Both the position numbers and the translations under genes were made by a program. Under the pieces are notes generated by a model, which made no database searches, was not told the origin of the DNA, and saw only the letters and a program-made list of their open reading frames with translations. Shown piece by piece: positions 44,031 to 58,440 of a DNA stretch of 64,000 nucleotides. The number at the start of each line of letters is the position of its first letter. Position 1 is the first letter of the stretch. This DNA is from Dastarcus helophoroides (lineage: Eukaryota > Arthropoda > Insecta > Coleoptera > Bothrideridae): contig CM053333.1 of NCBI GenBank assembly GCA_028583605.1, positions 33,320,551 to 33,384,550 on the forward strand, written 5' to 3'.

Positions 44031-44569
44031 ACTATCTCGTGGTTCTCATCATCGTAGTTACAGTTCTAAGTAAAGGATTTGCACTTGTTTTCTATTTCAC
44101 AAAATTGTCTTTAAAACAGAAACCAGAAGCAAATATGCTGCATGGAAATGTTGCTTTATGTCTTACTCAGTGTTAGTTGCAACTGTTGTGGATATAGTTT
44201 CTCGTTATTATTTATTCATGCCGCGCGTTGACGGAGAAAGTTTATTAAAAATTACTTTCTTGCCATCTCATCTTTGGGTATTCGGTTGGTGAAGAATTTA
44301 TGTTTTATATTTCTTTGTTGTACTGGGGTTACCAATCATTATTACAGTCGCTGTCATCATCATGATCAACACCACCATCAGAAAAAGGATTATATTACTG
44401 TTATAATCATTAGCTGTGAGAACGATATTTCATTGTAATCGCGTCTCATCATCGTCATTTCTGACCATCATTTGATGTTGATATTTTGTGGACCAGCTAA
44501 TATAACTCATTGAACCCTGTATTCTTACCGTATTCATTTCGTGTTTACCTTTAATCGCATTTTTTATAC

Positions 44570-45575
44570 TAAAAAATCTACTATCGTCATTTTAATTTGT
44601 ACTTGTCTTCAGATTGACACCACAGTTACTATTTCATTTGTCTTTTTAACTATAAATTTTCACAATTTACTAGTTATGCTCCTTTTGCTTAAAACTAAAT
44701 AGTATTGCTTTTGTTCTAGCAAAATGTGGCTAGTTAATAGTCTTAAAAGACTCTTGTGTGGAATCAGCTACTAAAACTCATCAAACGCTTTATCCCATCC
44801 TAGTAATCTTTTCTAATAAGTCGTTATTTTTCTAAAGTATGTATTGTCTTCTATTTTAATTTGTATTTCGCAGAAGATGAGCTTTAGAGTTTCACCATGG
44901 TTCATTTCACACTTTCACACAACTCTGGATAGAATAGTATAGAAGAGGAAGCTGGAGGAGGCCAGGGGCCGAAATCGAGCTGTAGCGCCATAGAAGGAGG
45001 ATGAGGCGAATTATTTCACTTGTCTTATCAATGATAAATCTCAATAATTTACTGACTTTACTTTCTTTAGTTAAACGTAATGGGTTTGCTTTCGTTTTGG
45101 AAAATTTGGGTGCCTAGTTCATATCTAGTCCTTAAGGAGTCCTGCGTAGAATTAACTAATAAAAGTCATCAAACGCTTTCTAGTCATCTTACTAGTTGTT
45201 TTTTCAAAGTATTTATTGCTTTCGTTTTGGAAAATTTGGGTGCCTAGTTCATATCTAGTCCTTAAAGAGTCCTGCGTGGAATTAACTAATGAAAGTCATC
45301 AAACGCTTCCTAGTCATCTTACTAGTCGTTTTTTTTAAAGTATTTATTGTCTTCTATCCTGATTTGTACTTCTTAGAAGATGAGCTTCAAACTTCCACCA
45401 TGGTAACTATTTTACTTGATTTGTCAATGATGAATCTCGATAGTTTACCGACTTTAGTCCTCTTTGCTTAATTATAATATACCTTGCTTTCATTTTGACC
45501 AATTTATCCAAGTATATGCCCTATATATCTAGTCTTAAAAGACTCCTGTGTGGGATAAATTACACTGTAATGCCA
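44570..45575. repeat. Diverged tandem duplications
   Basis: A block with AGTCCTTAAAGAGTCCTGCG, TGGAATTAACTAATGAAAGT and CATCAAACGCTT occurs near 44740, 45130, 45255 and, partly, 45530. Neighbouring blocks (AGAAGATGAGCTT, TTCACCATGG) recur near 44872 and 45378. The spacing is irregular (about 125-390 bp). No gene is supported; the 60-codon frame at 45289 lies in the repeat. Confidence 0.75.
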
Positions 45576-45646
45576 TTTTAGGCAATTGATTAAACCTACA
45601 ATTGAGGCTGTTTCATTATTTTTAAACCAAATGTCAAAATTGAGGT

Positions 45647-45747
45647 TTTGGTATGATGGACTGGTCTTTTGTTATCTTCAAAAATTGAAATACAACCCTT
45701 GTCCCCTGAAACCAAGAAAGATTAAAAAACACAACAGAGGTTGCTCT
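45647..45747 (-). mobile_element. 5'-truncated foldback retroelement copy, 11-bp target duplication
   Basis: A perfect direct repeat, AAAATTGAGGT, flanks it (45636-45646 and 45748-45758). In sense (minus) orientation it begins inside the arm at AGAGCAACCTCTGTTGTG and runs to the 3' end ACCAGTCCATCATACCAAAA. The 5' half, including the hairpin turn, is missing although the target duplication is intact, so the truncation happened during insertion. This is the clearest evidence that the family spreads by reverse transcription. Confidence 0.85.
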
Positions 45748-45823
45748 AAAATTGAGGTGCCTACGTTGTGTCCCTTCCTTTTGGCGATTTATGCGTTATT
45801 ATATTTTTATTTTTATGCTTTTG

Positions 45824-46210
45824 CAGGGGCGGATTCAAGGGTGTGAAGTACAGGGGCCCCTACAAGTCGCTATTTGGGAATTATGAATAGTTTAATTCAG
45901 TCGTGAATCTTCTTCTTGTTTTGACTTCAAAATTTTTCGTTTAAATTTTGAATCCTCTTTTGATTTCTAAAGTATTGAGTTTCCATAATTTTACTTCTTC
46001 AAAATTAAATTATTTTTTCAAAGTTTTGAAACTATTATTTTTTTATAAATGTTAAGTTGTTTGTGAGACAAAACAGTTTTTTTTATTAATTTCAGTTTTT
46101 TGAAGTTTTTGAGTTCTTTCCCAAAATTTACTTCTGTAAATTGAATGTAATTTTTAAAATGTCTACTTTTTTTAGTCAGATATCAGAATCTCAGTAATAA
46201 AACGTAAACA
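45824..46210. mobile_element. hAT-like left end followed by T-rich satellite-like DNA
   Basis: CAGGGGCGGATTCAAGGGTG then CAGGGGCCCC is a hAT-like terminus. It leads directly into T-rich repeat vocabulary (45900-46200), the same association seen in the complete hAT elements of this window. No right end found. Confidence 0.4.
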
Positions 46211-46755
46211 AACTCCATTTACATAAATTTGAAGCCCGCTGTATTATATGTCTCCCATTCCTCTCAATATCGACTTTATAAATTTAGAAAAAATGGTTAA
46301 TGGTGAGGAAAAGTCTAAGTACATTTTGTTGGTAAATTTAATTTATTTTCATATGTATATTGGTCTTTTATTGATAACTTTCTGAAGAATTATAAATAGA
46401 GAACGTAGGAATAAATACTTGTGTAATGAATTAATAATTAATGATAAAAAAAAACAAAATATTTTGCAAGAGTTGCTATGGAAAACTTTAAATACAATTG
46501 TTTGTTTTATTTGTTGAGAGTATGTAACCCAGATTTATAACATATAAAATTAAATACAGATTTTAACCCTCTGAGGAGTTGAATTTCGAAGAATCATTTC
46601 TTAGCGCTCACCTGCGTTATATAACGACCTCATATGCGAAATGTCATGCTTCTAGACCCATAGACTTATATGGCCTGTCAGCCCGCGTTTAAAGTTTTAT
46701 GAATTAGAGAATCAGTTCCTTTTAATGTTTCTTTTATTTTATGCTTTGTTTCTCT
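46211..46755. other. Low-copy DNA, nothing recognised
   Basis: No supported gene or repeat boundary. Confidence 0.35.
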
Positions 46756-49110
<2,355 letters not shown>

Positions 49111-50782
49111 AACCCACCAATAATTCTTTTTTAGTAAGTGCTTTTTTAGGCCAGTAGATAATTTCAATACTACAATTCTGAAGACAAAAAGAAATTGGTG
49201 AACCTGTTTAACTAGGGTTTTCTATTTTAACATGTCTTAAAAAATATGTTTTTGGGAATTCTAAATATAATCAAATTAGCCACTGACCTTCGTTATCTCC
49301 AGATTGGTGTTTCAAGTAATTCCCAAGATTGACGTCCCAAATATTTTCCAAGATTGGCGTTCAAGCTGTTTCTTTAGCTTTTTTGGATATTGCCCTTGAT
49401 TCCTCAACCTTAACATTTTTGATCCCGAAATTTGTTAATATCAGAAATGGTTTATGCGACTAATTTTAAATTCATGAAAGTAGAAGGCCTAATCTTGACT
49501 TTACATGATAATATAAGGATAAAAACATGGCGATGACTTAGAAACGATATTACCACCACTAAAGAACATTTGAGTTTGGTTTTTGCATCCTTTTGCAAAT
49601 TTAATTTTTGATTTTTTCGCTATTTGCGGTCGTCCATGCTTTCCTTTATATTTCAGCTAATATGCGATTTTTACTGACCCAAATTTTCCAATTTTGCCAG
49701 AATAGGCCATATACAAGGAACTAGGTTAATTCCTGTAAGTAGGTCACCTCGTAAGTAACTTATGCCGAGAAAATCTTATCTAATGAGATAATTAATGCTA
49801 ATTTTGAGGAACCCACTTTTATTCAATTTTTAGCGTTATACTGAACTAAATTACCGCAGCAGCTAGTAAATGGTGGCGTAATTTTGAACTATTCGTCACT
49901 TAGAACTTTAATAATTAACGAAAGCTGAAGTTAATAAATAAAACACAAAATAAATGGCGAGGTATCAACGTGTTTGATAAACTTTTTAAGTCTTATTAGC
50001 GGCGTCTGAATTATTAAAATTTGCTGCCGAAATTACACTTCGAAGTAACTGCGGATGTGCTTTGTTATGCATTATAAATCTTTTGAAAACATTGCGACAG
50101 TAATGTAGTCAAAGTTATTAATTTTCGGGGAATTACCCCCAGAATCTGCGGCCTGACAACTTATTTGAGCCATGCCGCGGATCTGTCTGTGTTAAAGTCT
50201 AGACTGTCTACCACTGATTCTTTTCTAACTTTCGGCCACTTTCGACTTGTTTTCAGTTTTACTTTCCTGATAAATGTTTACTCTAGCCGTTGTGTGCTCT
50301 ATTTTATTACCCGTTTCACTATATTTGTTCCGTTTGCTTTAATTTGCTTTTATGTAAGCCACGTTTATTTTCTTCTGGTTTGCGTTTTTTATGCACCGCT
50401 GGCTTATGTGCATACAATGTAATGGTGGTGTTATTTTTGCATGATTACCCTAATAAAATAGAATTTTTTACGCTACAAGATTGCATAGTTGAGAATCTAG
50501 CATAAAATATGTCGTGTGGATACCGACAAGTTAATAAAGTGACGCTGCCTACAATGTAGGCAAGTAGAAATATCAGAGATATTTTATACTGCAAAGGCAT
50601 TTTATTTCTCGGACGTTTTAAACGTATTGTGTAAGCTTTGTGTTTTGTTTATACAAAAAGTTTGAATAAGTCTATATAATGTGTTAAAGTGCTGAATTGT
50701 CAAAAGCTAGGTTTACATTAAAAACGTTGCTAACCGGAGATACCATCTGCAGGCTGCAATTTCAACAGATTCTCTCCTCTAG
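49111..50782. other. Low-copy DNA, nothing recognised
   Basis: Short open frames without motifs (for example 50165-50422). No splice-bounded segment that I would call. Confidence 0.35.
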
Positions 50783-50833
50783 GATTACCGTGGATTAATT
50801 TCAACTCAGTCGGTTAAAATGGGTGCTGGAAAG
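50783..50833 (+). CDS. Candidate first coding exon, starts MGAGK
   Basis: A 51-nt segment is bounded by a very good acceptor (TTCTCTCCTCTAG, ending 50782) and the donor GTGAAT at 50834. It carries a 36-nt leader and then AAAATGGGTGCTGGAAAG, an ATG in good context giving MGAGK and ending in phase 0. A glycine after the initiator methionine is compatible with N-myristoylation, but five residues cannot identify a family. The phase matches the candidate exon at 29108-29157, so the two could be alternative first coding exons of one plus-strand gene. No downstream exon was found in the window. Confidence 0.35.
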
Positions 50834-51371
50834 GTGAATAAATCCCTATTTACACAAACGTGTTCTATCTAAACATCTATTTTGCAAAATTTGCAAGAAT
50901 TCTGAATTGGCTAACTGGATTTGCTTTAAATAATTTGAATATAAATCGAGGACACACGTATTTTTAAACAAGGGAAGTTGACACTTTACCGTGATAATCA
51001 CCTAAAACAAACCGTATACTGTTCTGTTTTTCATGCTAATACAGCTTTACTATCGAAGTCAGAGAAATTAATCTGAAACAAAAAAGTAATAATCAGGATG
51101 CCATGAACTAGTTAAATAATATAAGGAAAAATAACAAATTATTGACCATGTATCCATCTGCATTTTTTATTTTAAAAAATATTCAATAACTTTCCTTTTG
51201 TTTTTGCAAATAAAAATAGCACAAAACTAGTACTGGTACTACTACTAGTAGTGCTCCAAGATTACAATAGGGTTACCCTTTGCAGGTGGATTATACTTTA
51301 AAAAATGGCTGGCCCGTTGCTAGATCAGAGCTAGGGTGGGCATCATGATACACATAAAACAAAAACCATCC
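50834..51371. other. Low-copy DNA, nothing recognised
   Basis: Would be intronic if the MGAGK exon is real. CTAGGGTGGGCATCATGATA at 51331 faintly resembles a hAT end just before the next array. Confidence 0.3.
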
Positions 51372-53115
51372 TTTAATGATAATTTAAGTTATGCTTTAAC
51401 ATTAATGATGTTAGCCGTCAATTAAAAAGAAAATCTAAAAATCAAAAAATTTCAAACTGAAATTTTTTACTTTTTCCTTCAATTTATCTCTTTCTTAAAA
51501 TTTAAAATTAAATGAAGTTTCTCCTTCTCCTTTGTCTTCTCCTTTTCCTCACTCTTCTTTTCCTTTTTCTTCTCCTTCTCCTCCTTCTCCTTCTTTTTCT
51601 CCTTCTACTTCTTCTTCCCCTCTTTCTCCTTTTCCTTTTCTTGCTCCTTCTCCTTATCCTTCTTCTTCTAATTTTTCTTATCCTTATTGTTCTCTTTGTC
51701 CTTTTCCTTTTCCTTCTCCTTCTCTTTTTCCTTCTCGTTCTCCTTCTTCTGCTTTTCCTTCTTTTTCTCCTTCTCCTTTTTCTTTTCCTTTTGTTTTTCT
51801 TTCTCCTTCTTTTTCTTCTTCTCCTTTTTCTTCTGCTTCTTCTTATCCTTATCCTTCTTCTTTAAATGATAGTTTGAGTTATGCTTTAATATTTATGATA
51901 AAAGCCGTCTATTTAAGAAGAAAACTAAAAATCAAAAAATTTCAAACTGAAATTTTTTACTTTTTCCTCCAATCTACCTCTTTCTTAAAATTTGAAATTA
52001 ACTGAAGCTTCTCCTTCCCCTTCTCCTTCTTCTCCTTCTCCTTTTCCTTTTCCTTCTCCTTCTTCTGCTCCTTCTCCTATTGCTTCCCCTTCTCCTTCTT
52101 TTTCACCTTCTTCTCTTTTTCCTTCTCTTTCTCCTTCTTTTTCTCCTTATCCTTCTTTTTCTGCTTCTCCTTATCCTTATTGGTCTTTTTGTCCTTTTTC
52201 TTTTCTTTCTCCCTTTCCTTTTCCTTCTCGTTCTCCTTCTCCTCTTTTTCCTTTTTTTTCCTTCTTCTTCTTTTCCTTTTCCCTTTCCTTTTCTTTCTCC
52301 TTCTCTTTCTCCTTCTTCTTCTGCTTCTTCTTATCCTTATTGGTCTCTTTGTCCTTTTCCTTTTCCTTCTCCTTTTCCTTTTCGTTCTCCTTCTTCTGCT
52401 TTTCCTTCTCTTTCTCCTTCTCTTTCTTTTTTTCCTTTTGCTTTTCTTTCTCCTTCTTTTTCTTCTTCTTCTTTTTCTTCTACTTCTTCTTATCCTTATC
52501 CTTCTTCTTTAAATGATAGTTTGAGTTACGCTTTAATATTTATGATAAAAGCCGTCTATTTAAAAAGAAAACTAAAAATCAAAAAATTTCAAACCGAAAT
52601 TTTTTACTTTTTCCTCCAATCTACCTCTTTCTTAAAATTTGAAATTAACTGAAGCTTCTCCTTCTCCTTCTTCTTCTCCTTCTCCTCCTTCTCCTTTTGC
52701 TTTTCCTTCTCCTTCTTCTGCTCCTTCTCCTATTGCTTCCCCTTTCCTTTTTTTTCACCTTCTTCTTTTCTTTTTCCTTCTCTTTCTCCTTCTCCTTCTC
52801 CTTATCCTTCTTCTTCTGCTTCTCCTTATCCTTGTTGGTCTTTTTGTCCTTTTCCTTTTCCTTCTCGTTCTCCTTCTTCTCCTTTTCCTTCTTTTTCTCC
52901 TTCTCCTTTTCTTTTTTCTTTTCTTTCTCCTTTTCCTTTTTCTTCTGCTTCTTCTTATCCTTATCCTTCTTATTTTAATGATAATTTGAGTGATGCTTTA
53001 ACATTTATGATATAAGCCGTCTATTTAAGAAAACTAAAAATAAAAAAAATTTCAAACTGAAAATTTTTACTTTTTTCTCCAATCTATCTCTTTCTTAAAA
53101 TTTGAAATTAAATGA
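51372..53115. repeat. Tandem array with three polypyrimidine expansions
   Basis: A ~130-bp block (AATGATAATTTAAGTTATGC ... GAAATTAACTGAAG) recurs at about 51372, 51866, 52510 and 52977. Between copies lie three CTT/CCTTTT-rich tracts of about 350, 500 and 340 bp. The tracts share internal order (for example TTATCCTTATTGGTC), so the whole unit was duplicated and the pyrimidine part then changed length. Leucine-, phenylalanine- and serine-rich frames are repeat translations. Confidence 0.9.
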
Positions 53116-53563
53116 AGCTTTTTTGAAATATTTTGAATTCTGTAATTTCGAAATTTTATTCAAAATCCGACAATTTCTTAAAATCACGACCCTAATATCG
53201 AAATTTAGGCTTTTTTCTAATGATTTCGATTTTTCCCAAGATTTAATCTCAAAATTTCCTCCTTCAACTCAAAATTTTGACTAATATTCGCCTTCAATTC
53301 TAATCATTTGAAATTAAACTCAAAATTTCGGAATGTTTTTTTAAAGTAATTTCAGAAACAGAGTAAATGTTTGGATTTATATTTTAAAAAATCTCTGAAG
53401 TTGAAAGTAAAGAAATTAAAATTTTGGATGTTCAGCAATTTTCTTTTCGAAATTTCGAATTTTTCCTCAATACTTTAACTATCGCAATTTGAGCGACAAA
53501 AGACAAAAAATTGGACTTTGAAGGCAAAAATTTAAGTTAAAAATCAATCATCCCAAAAAAAAA
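53116..53563. repeat. AT-rich satellite-like DNA
   Basis: Mixed A/T vocabulary of the kind seen elsewhere in the window; no gene. Confidence 0.5.
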
Positions 53564-53564
53564 T

Positions 53565-53630
<66 letters not shown>

Positions 53631-53731
53631 TCTCCCTCTCTCCCTCTCTCCCTCTCTCCCTCTCTCCCTCTCTCCCTCTCTCCCTCTCTCCCTCTCTCCC
53701 CCTCTCCCTCTCTCCCTCTCTCCCTCTCTCC

Positions 53732-53794
<63 letters not shown>
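53564..53794. repeat. TC microsatellite with TCTCCC interruptions
   Basis: An uninterrupted (TC)n run, then a regular TCTCCC/CTCTC middle, then (TC)n again: 230 bp of pure pyrimidine on the plus strand. Confidence 0.98.
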
Positions 53795-53829
53795 AAAAAG
53801 TTAAAAGCTTTCAAATTTTCATGTAAATT

Positions 53830-55290
53830 TCTCACTTTTTTAAATCAGTTTTTTGAAGGTAAAAATTTCCAAAAAAAAGACTTTCTTCGAGAAAAAAAAC
53901 AAATTTTCAGAAACAGAAAATGTTGCATACTGAAATAAAAGTAAATTTTGCAGAAAAAACCAGGATTTCTAAAAAAAAACTTTTTTTTAGAAAGAGTCAA
54001 ATTTTGAGAAAAAACATCAAATTTTGAGAACAAGTTGGATTTTAAGAAAGCTTGTAAATTTTTAAAAGAAAGAACAAATCCATTTCCTAAAGTCAAACCT
54101 CAAAGAAAAAGCTAATTGTTCGGAGTAAAATAAAACGTTTCAATTTTGACAAATACGTAACTATAAAAAAATTTGGAAAACATCAAATTTTGAAAAAAAA
54201 TCGTTATTTCGAAAGTTCAAAATTTTGGCACAAATTTATAATTTGCCAATAAACTGAAATTTAAAGAACAAATACTTTAAAAAAAAACAACAAAATCCAA
54301 TTTTGAAAAACTATACAATTTTAAAAGAAAAATAAATTAAAAAAAAAACAGCAAAACTTCGAGAAAACCAACTTTAACCAGACTTCGAGAAAATTGTATA
54401 ATTTTAAAGCAGTAAAATTTTCCAGAGAAAGACAAATTTTTAAACTCCCAAAAAAATAGAATTCTTACCACAAAGAAAAGCTTGAGAAAAATGGAATCTC
54501 CAAAACTCTTATTTTGAAGAAAAAGTGGTGATTTTAAAAAATTTTTAAGATTTCAAGGGAAAGTTAACATTTTCCAAAAAAAGGTAAATGTTGATGCAAA
54601 ACGGTCGAATTTTGAGAATAAATTGAAATTCCAAGAACAAAATAACTTTACAAGCCTAAATTAAAAAAAATCAAATTTTGGGAATAAATATACAATTTTG
54701 AAAGATGATCTCAAAAAAAATCTAAACTTCGAGAAAATTGTTCAATTTTAAAATAGTCAATTTTTCCAGAGAAAGACAAATTTTTATTTCAAAAAAATTT
54801 GAATTTTTATCAAAAATGAAAGTTTTAAAGAAATAAAATCTCCAAAAATCTAATTAAAAAAAAGTGGAAATTTTGAGAAAAAGTTGGACATTTCTAGAAA
54901 AACACTTGAACATTTCTTTTTTTTTATATTCTTGGAGATTTCATTTCTCTTAAACTTTTGTTTCTGGTAGAAATTCATTTTTTTTGGGAGAGCTTGAAAA
55001 TTTGTCTGTCTCTGGAAAATTTTACCCCTTTAAAATTGAACAATTTTCTCGAAGTTTTGATTTTTTTTCAAAATTCATTTTTCGAAGTTCCATATATTTT
55101 CTCAAAGAATTCAAGTTTTTCAAAGTTATTTTGTTCTCGGAAATTTAATTTATTTTTGATTTTCATTGAGATTGGAGTTTCTTTGGAAAAGTTGACTTTT
55201 TTCGAAATTTTATATCTTTTTTCAACATTTCTACTTTTGTTTTCAAAATTAGCTTTTTGAAGATTTCGTTTCTCTTAAACTTTTCTTTTT
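53830..55290. repeat. AT-rich satellite with a foldback switch near 54905
   Basis: A-rich up to about 54905, T-rich afterwards, and the two sides are inverted copies: AAACTTCGAGAAAATTGTTC (54724-54743) matches the reverse complement of GAACAATTTTCTCGAAGTTT (55037-55056), and GAAATAAAATCTCCAA near 54829 pairs with TTGGAGATTTCATTTC near 54932. Alignment extends outward for at least about 350 bp with substitutions. A transcript could form a long imperfect hairpin. Confidence 0.7.
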
Positions 55291-55302
55291 GGTTTTTTTT
55301 TT

Positions 55303-55444
55303 GGTGAAACGGACTGGTCCTTGGTTATCTTCAAAAATTGAAACACAAATCTTGTCCCCTGAAACCAAGAAAGATTAAAAAACACATCAGAGGTTGCTCT
55401 AACGCGTTTCGACAGCCAAGCTGTCATCTTCAGAGAGAAACTGA
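55303..55444 (-). mobile_element. Foldback retroelement copy (half)
   Basis: In sense (minus) orientation it begins at the hairpin turn (CAGTTTCTCTCTGAAGATGA), keeps an intact-looking core (CTGAAGATGACAGCTTGGCT then GTCGAAACGCGTTAGAG), and ends ACCAGTCCGTTTCACC with an A-run. 5' truncated at the turn. No clear target duplication. Confidence 0.8.
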
Positions 55445-55546
55445 TCAAGTTATATTAAAAAAGTTGATTTTTCAACTTCTCTTAGATTGCATTGCTCCAT
55501 TGTTATTTCGGAAGTTTTACCTTTGGTATGGTTAATGCATTAAGTT

Positions 55547-55886
55547 AAATTATATATTTTAAAAACAAATGTTACAGTCAAACAATTAGACGAATGTTGT
55601 AACATATCAAAGAAGCAAGCCATTGAAATACAAATCTTGTCCCGTGAAACCAAGAAAGATTAAAAAACACATCAGAGGTTGCTCTAACACGTTTCGATAG
55701 CCAAGCTATGTCTCTGAAGATGATAGCTTGGCTATCGAAACACGTTAGAGCAACCTCTGTTGTGTTTTTTAATTTTTCTTGGTTTCATGGGACAAGATTT
55801 GTACTTCAATGGCTTGTTTCCTTGATATGTTACAACATTCGTCTAATTGTTTGACCGTAACATTCGTTTTTGAAAATATATCATTT
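55547..55886. mobile_element. 340-bp palindrome built on a foldback copy
   Basis: Arms 55547-55708 and 55724-55886 are reverse complements with few mismatches around a 15-bp loop. The inner ~95 bp of each arm is foldback-element sequence (55622-55812 overall). The outer ~70 bp (for example GTCTAATTGTTTGACCGTAA on the right) is not part of the element elsewhere, yet it is mirrored too. So either this subfamily is longer or flanking DNA was copied into the palindrome. Stem II of the ribozyme-like core reads GATAGC/GCTATC here, a paired change from GACAGC/GCTGTC. Confidence 0.85.
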
Positions 55887-56915
55887 GTCCAGCTTATTAT
55901 CAGTTCCAAAAACTGATATGAAAGTCTCCTAGATTAATGCAACCTTTCATGAGATAAAAAAATGCAGACAATGGGTGAGTAGGTGTGGGCAAATATTAAA
56001 AAAAAGTGTTGTTATTGAAGCTGAAAGTTTACAAAGAGTGAAACGTAAATATAACTTTATATAAATAAATAAAACAAAATGGATATACATGTATACAGCA
56101 GAGAGGCCATTATGCAATTATATAGGTGTGATACAAGCCATATCAGACCGTATGCACTGGCACATGAATTTTAATGTACGCCATCATTTGGGACTTGTAA
56201 ACCCATTTAGTTCTGTACAACCCATCCTCTTTTCAGCAGAGCAGATTCGTACAAGTTTAATTATAAGTCTTTTTATTCCGTCCTTTGCCCTTAAATGATT
56301 CTGATAAGCCCAATATTAAAAATTTCAAAAACACTTATCTGCCTCTCCGCTGCATAAATTGCACCCCTCGAAAGCATATTGCAAAGTTTTTAAAAACATG
56401 ACGCGATAGAACTAATAAAATTACAGCTTTCGATGCACTTTTAAACGAATATCGATTTATGGACAATTTGGCGATTAAATCTGTGCAACTGGAACGTTTT
56501 TCAGGTGGAAAGGCATGTTGCACTATTAAATTAGGGGTGCGGCAAATAATTCAAATTTTTATAGAACAGGGACCATAAACAGACTTATCTTTGACAAGGG
56601 AGCAGAAATTTTGATTCGTACTTTACTGTCATCCCCAATTTAGGTCGATCATTTTATTTAATATCAAGTTTAATGACTGGTTTAATGAGAGGAGTTTTAT
56701 TTCACAACATCGATTTAAATTTATTTTAATTTTAATCACGGTAACATATTCTTTATGATGCCGTTTTTTATTATACAAGTATTTGTTCTCTCTTATTTAA
56801 ATATCATATCGGTTTTTTGAATCAATAAGAGTTATTTAAATAAATACGAAACTATGACAATTTTTTTTTATAAATATCATCTCGGAATTGATATAAGAGG
56901 AGAATTTTGACTTGG
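55887..56915. other. Low-copy DNA, nothing recognised
   Basis: Short open frames on both strands (56089-56298, 56335-56523) without motifs. Confidence 0.35.
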
Positions 56916-57126
56916 GGTGCGTTTAGATTAGATTCTTTATTCTGTACATTTCTCTCTGACATAAAATATATTTCTCTCTGAGATAAGTGTCAACTATCCT
57001 GAGAGAAGCTATGCGAGCTGAGAATCTCAGATAGCTTCTCTCAGGATAGTTGAACTTATGTCAGAGGGAAATATATTTTATGTCAGAGAGAAATATACAG
57101 AATAAAGTGTCTGGTATAAACGCACC
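56916..57126. mobile_element. MITE, 211 bp, hairpin-forming
   Basis: The ends read GGTGCGTTTAGATTAGATTC and, reverse complemented, GGTGCGTTTATACCAGACAC. Arms of about 95 bp are inverted copies (CTTTATTCTGTACATTTCTC with its partner near 57095) around a ~20-bp loop. TTTCTCTCTGACATAAAATA occurs within the arm. No coding capacity. The target duplication is unclear, so no superfamily is assigned. Confidence 0.75.
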
Positions 57127-58440
57127 GTTAGTTCTTTATTTATTTATTTAAACTTTTGAAAAATGATATGAAAGGGTCAATATGTGGGGCGCAAATGTGA
57201 ATCTCCTTACCTCATTTTTTTATTTTATGTATTTTCTTTCAGAGGTTTATTAATTTTCGGACTCAAAAAAATTAATATAGTACGAGCTTCAGAAATTTTA
57301 ACTGTTTCAATCCTGAAACTAATTACTCGTTAAAATTATTTGCTGATGAGTGATATAAGAATTACAAAATAACCTTTGTGGATCATATTTACAAAATAAG
57401 TATTAGATACCCCCATTTGTGTATATTCTTTTTAATTTATTCATCTAGCGGCAGTAATCAAGGGTCCAAAATTTGAATACTTTCCAAAAGTAATCAAAAT
57501 ATTGACCAACGGCCGCCTTCGGTTCCTAGGGAGTTGTTCCTCGTACCCTTAGGTCAGAATAAAATTTAACTACGTAATTTTATCCGCCTAGGTACCCCAT
57601 AAACTGAAATATGGACAACCTATTTCCCCGAATGAAAATAATTCAGCAATAATCCACCGCTTGGATAATATCATAAAAAGGATTCTGCAAAGTTATAACT
57701 GCAGACAATTGTTCATCTGAAAATACGTGGACTGATTACGCTTTGGAATATATAGTATGGCAGTGCTTCGCAAGAATGACTATTTATAATTTTCTCTTGA
57801 AATTTTATAGCTAAAATGGAAAAGAATGCTGCACACGTCCGATTTCTCTTAAAATATTATACCCCGGTTCGGGGATGAGCAAATCTACTTTTGTATTTTG
57901 TCACACGAAAATAATAAAAGGATAACAAGGTCATACATTTTAAAATAAATATTACACGAGCCGGCACAAAAGGTATAAAACTTTTCAAAAATTGAAATTG
58001 ATTCCTGAAAAGCTATGAAACATTCAACTTGCAACTACAATTCCAGCTTTATTTTATCTATTTAAAAATGAAAAGGCTATCGAACAGGCGCGGAAATGAT
58101 CAGCTTACGCGCATTTTAGTTTTCCCGTACAAAATAAAAGCTTCGGAGGCTGTAATACGTATAATATTGTACTTCCCGCAAAACATGTTTTAGTTAGAAA
58201 CAAAAGGAGGTTTAATGTTTCCGCATAAATTCATTAACAAGCTTTACAATATGTTGTTACAAAATTACTGTGATCAGTAGCATGTACCCCGGAATTTCAT
58301 TTTTTCTCCCGCAGGTAACAATGATAAATTGACCACATATGGTAATAGAGTCATATTAAGGCCGCCTACCAACGTGTGAATATATCATGTTCCGTCAAAG
58401 TAAACAACGAAAATGTATAATGACTGAAAACCGGTGTAAA
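57127..58440. other. Low-copy DNA, nothing recognised
   Basis: AT-rich unique-looking DNA with no supported gene, RNA or repeat. Confidence 0.4.

Noticed and set aside
43449..44032. Methionine/isoleucine-rich and Asp/Asn-rich frames up to 119 codons
   Set aside because: Pure translation of the CAT trinucleotide repeat.
53548..53835. A 95-codon arginine/glutamate-rich minus-strand frame
   Set aside because: It is the (GA)n strand of the TC microsatellite.
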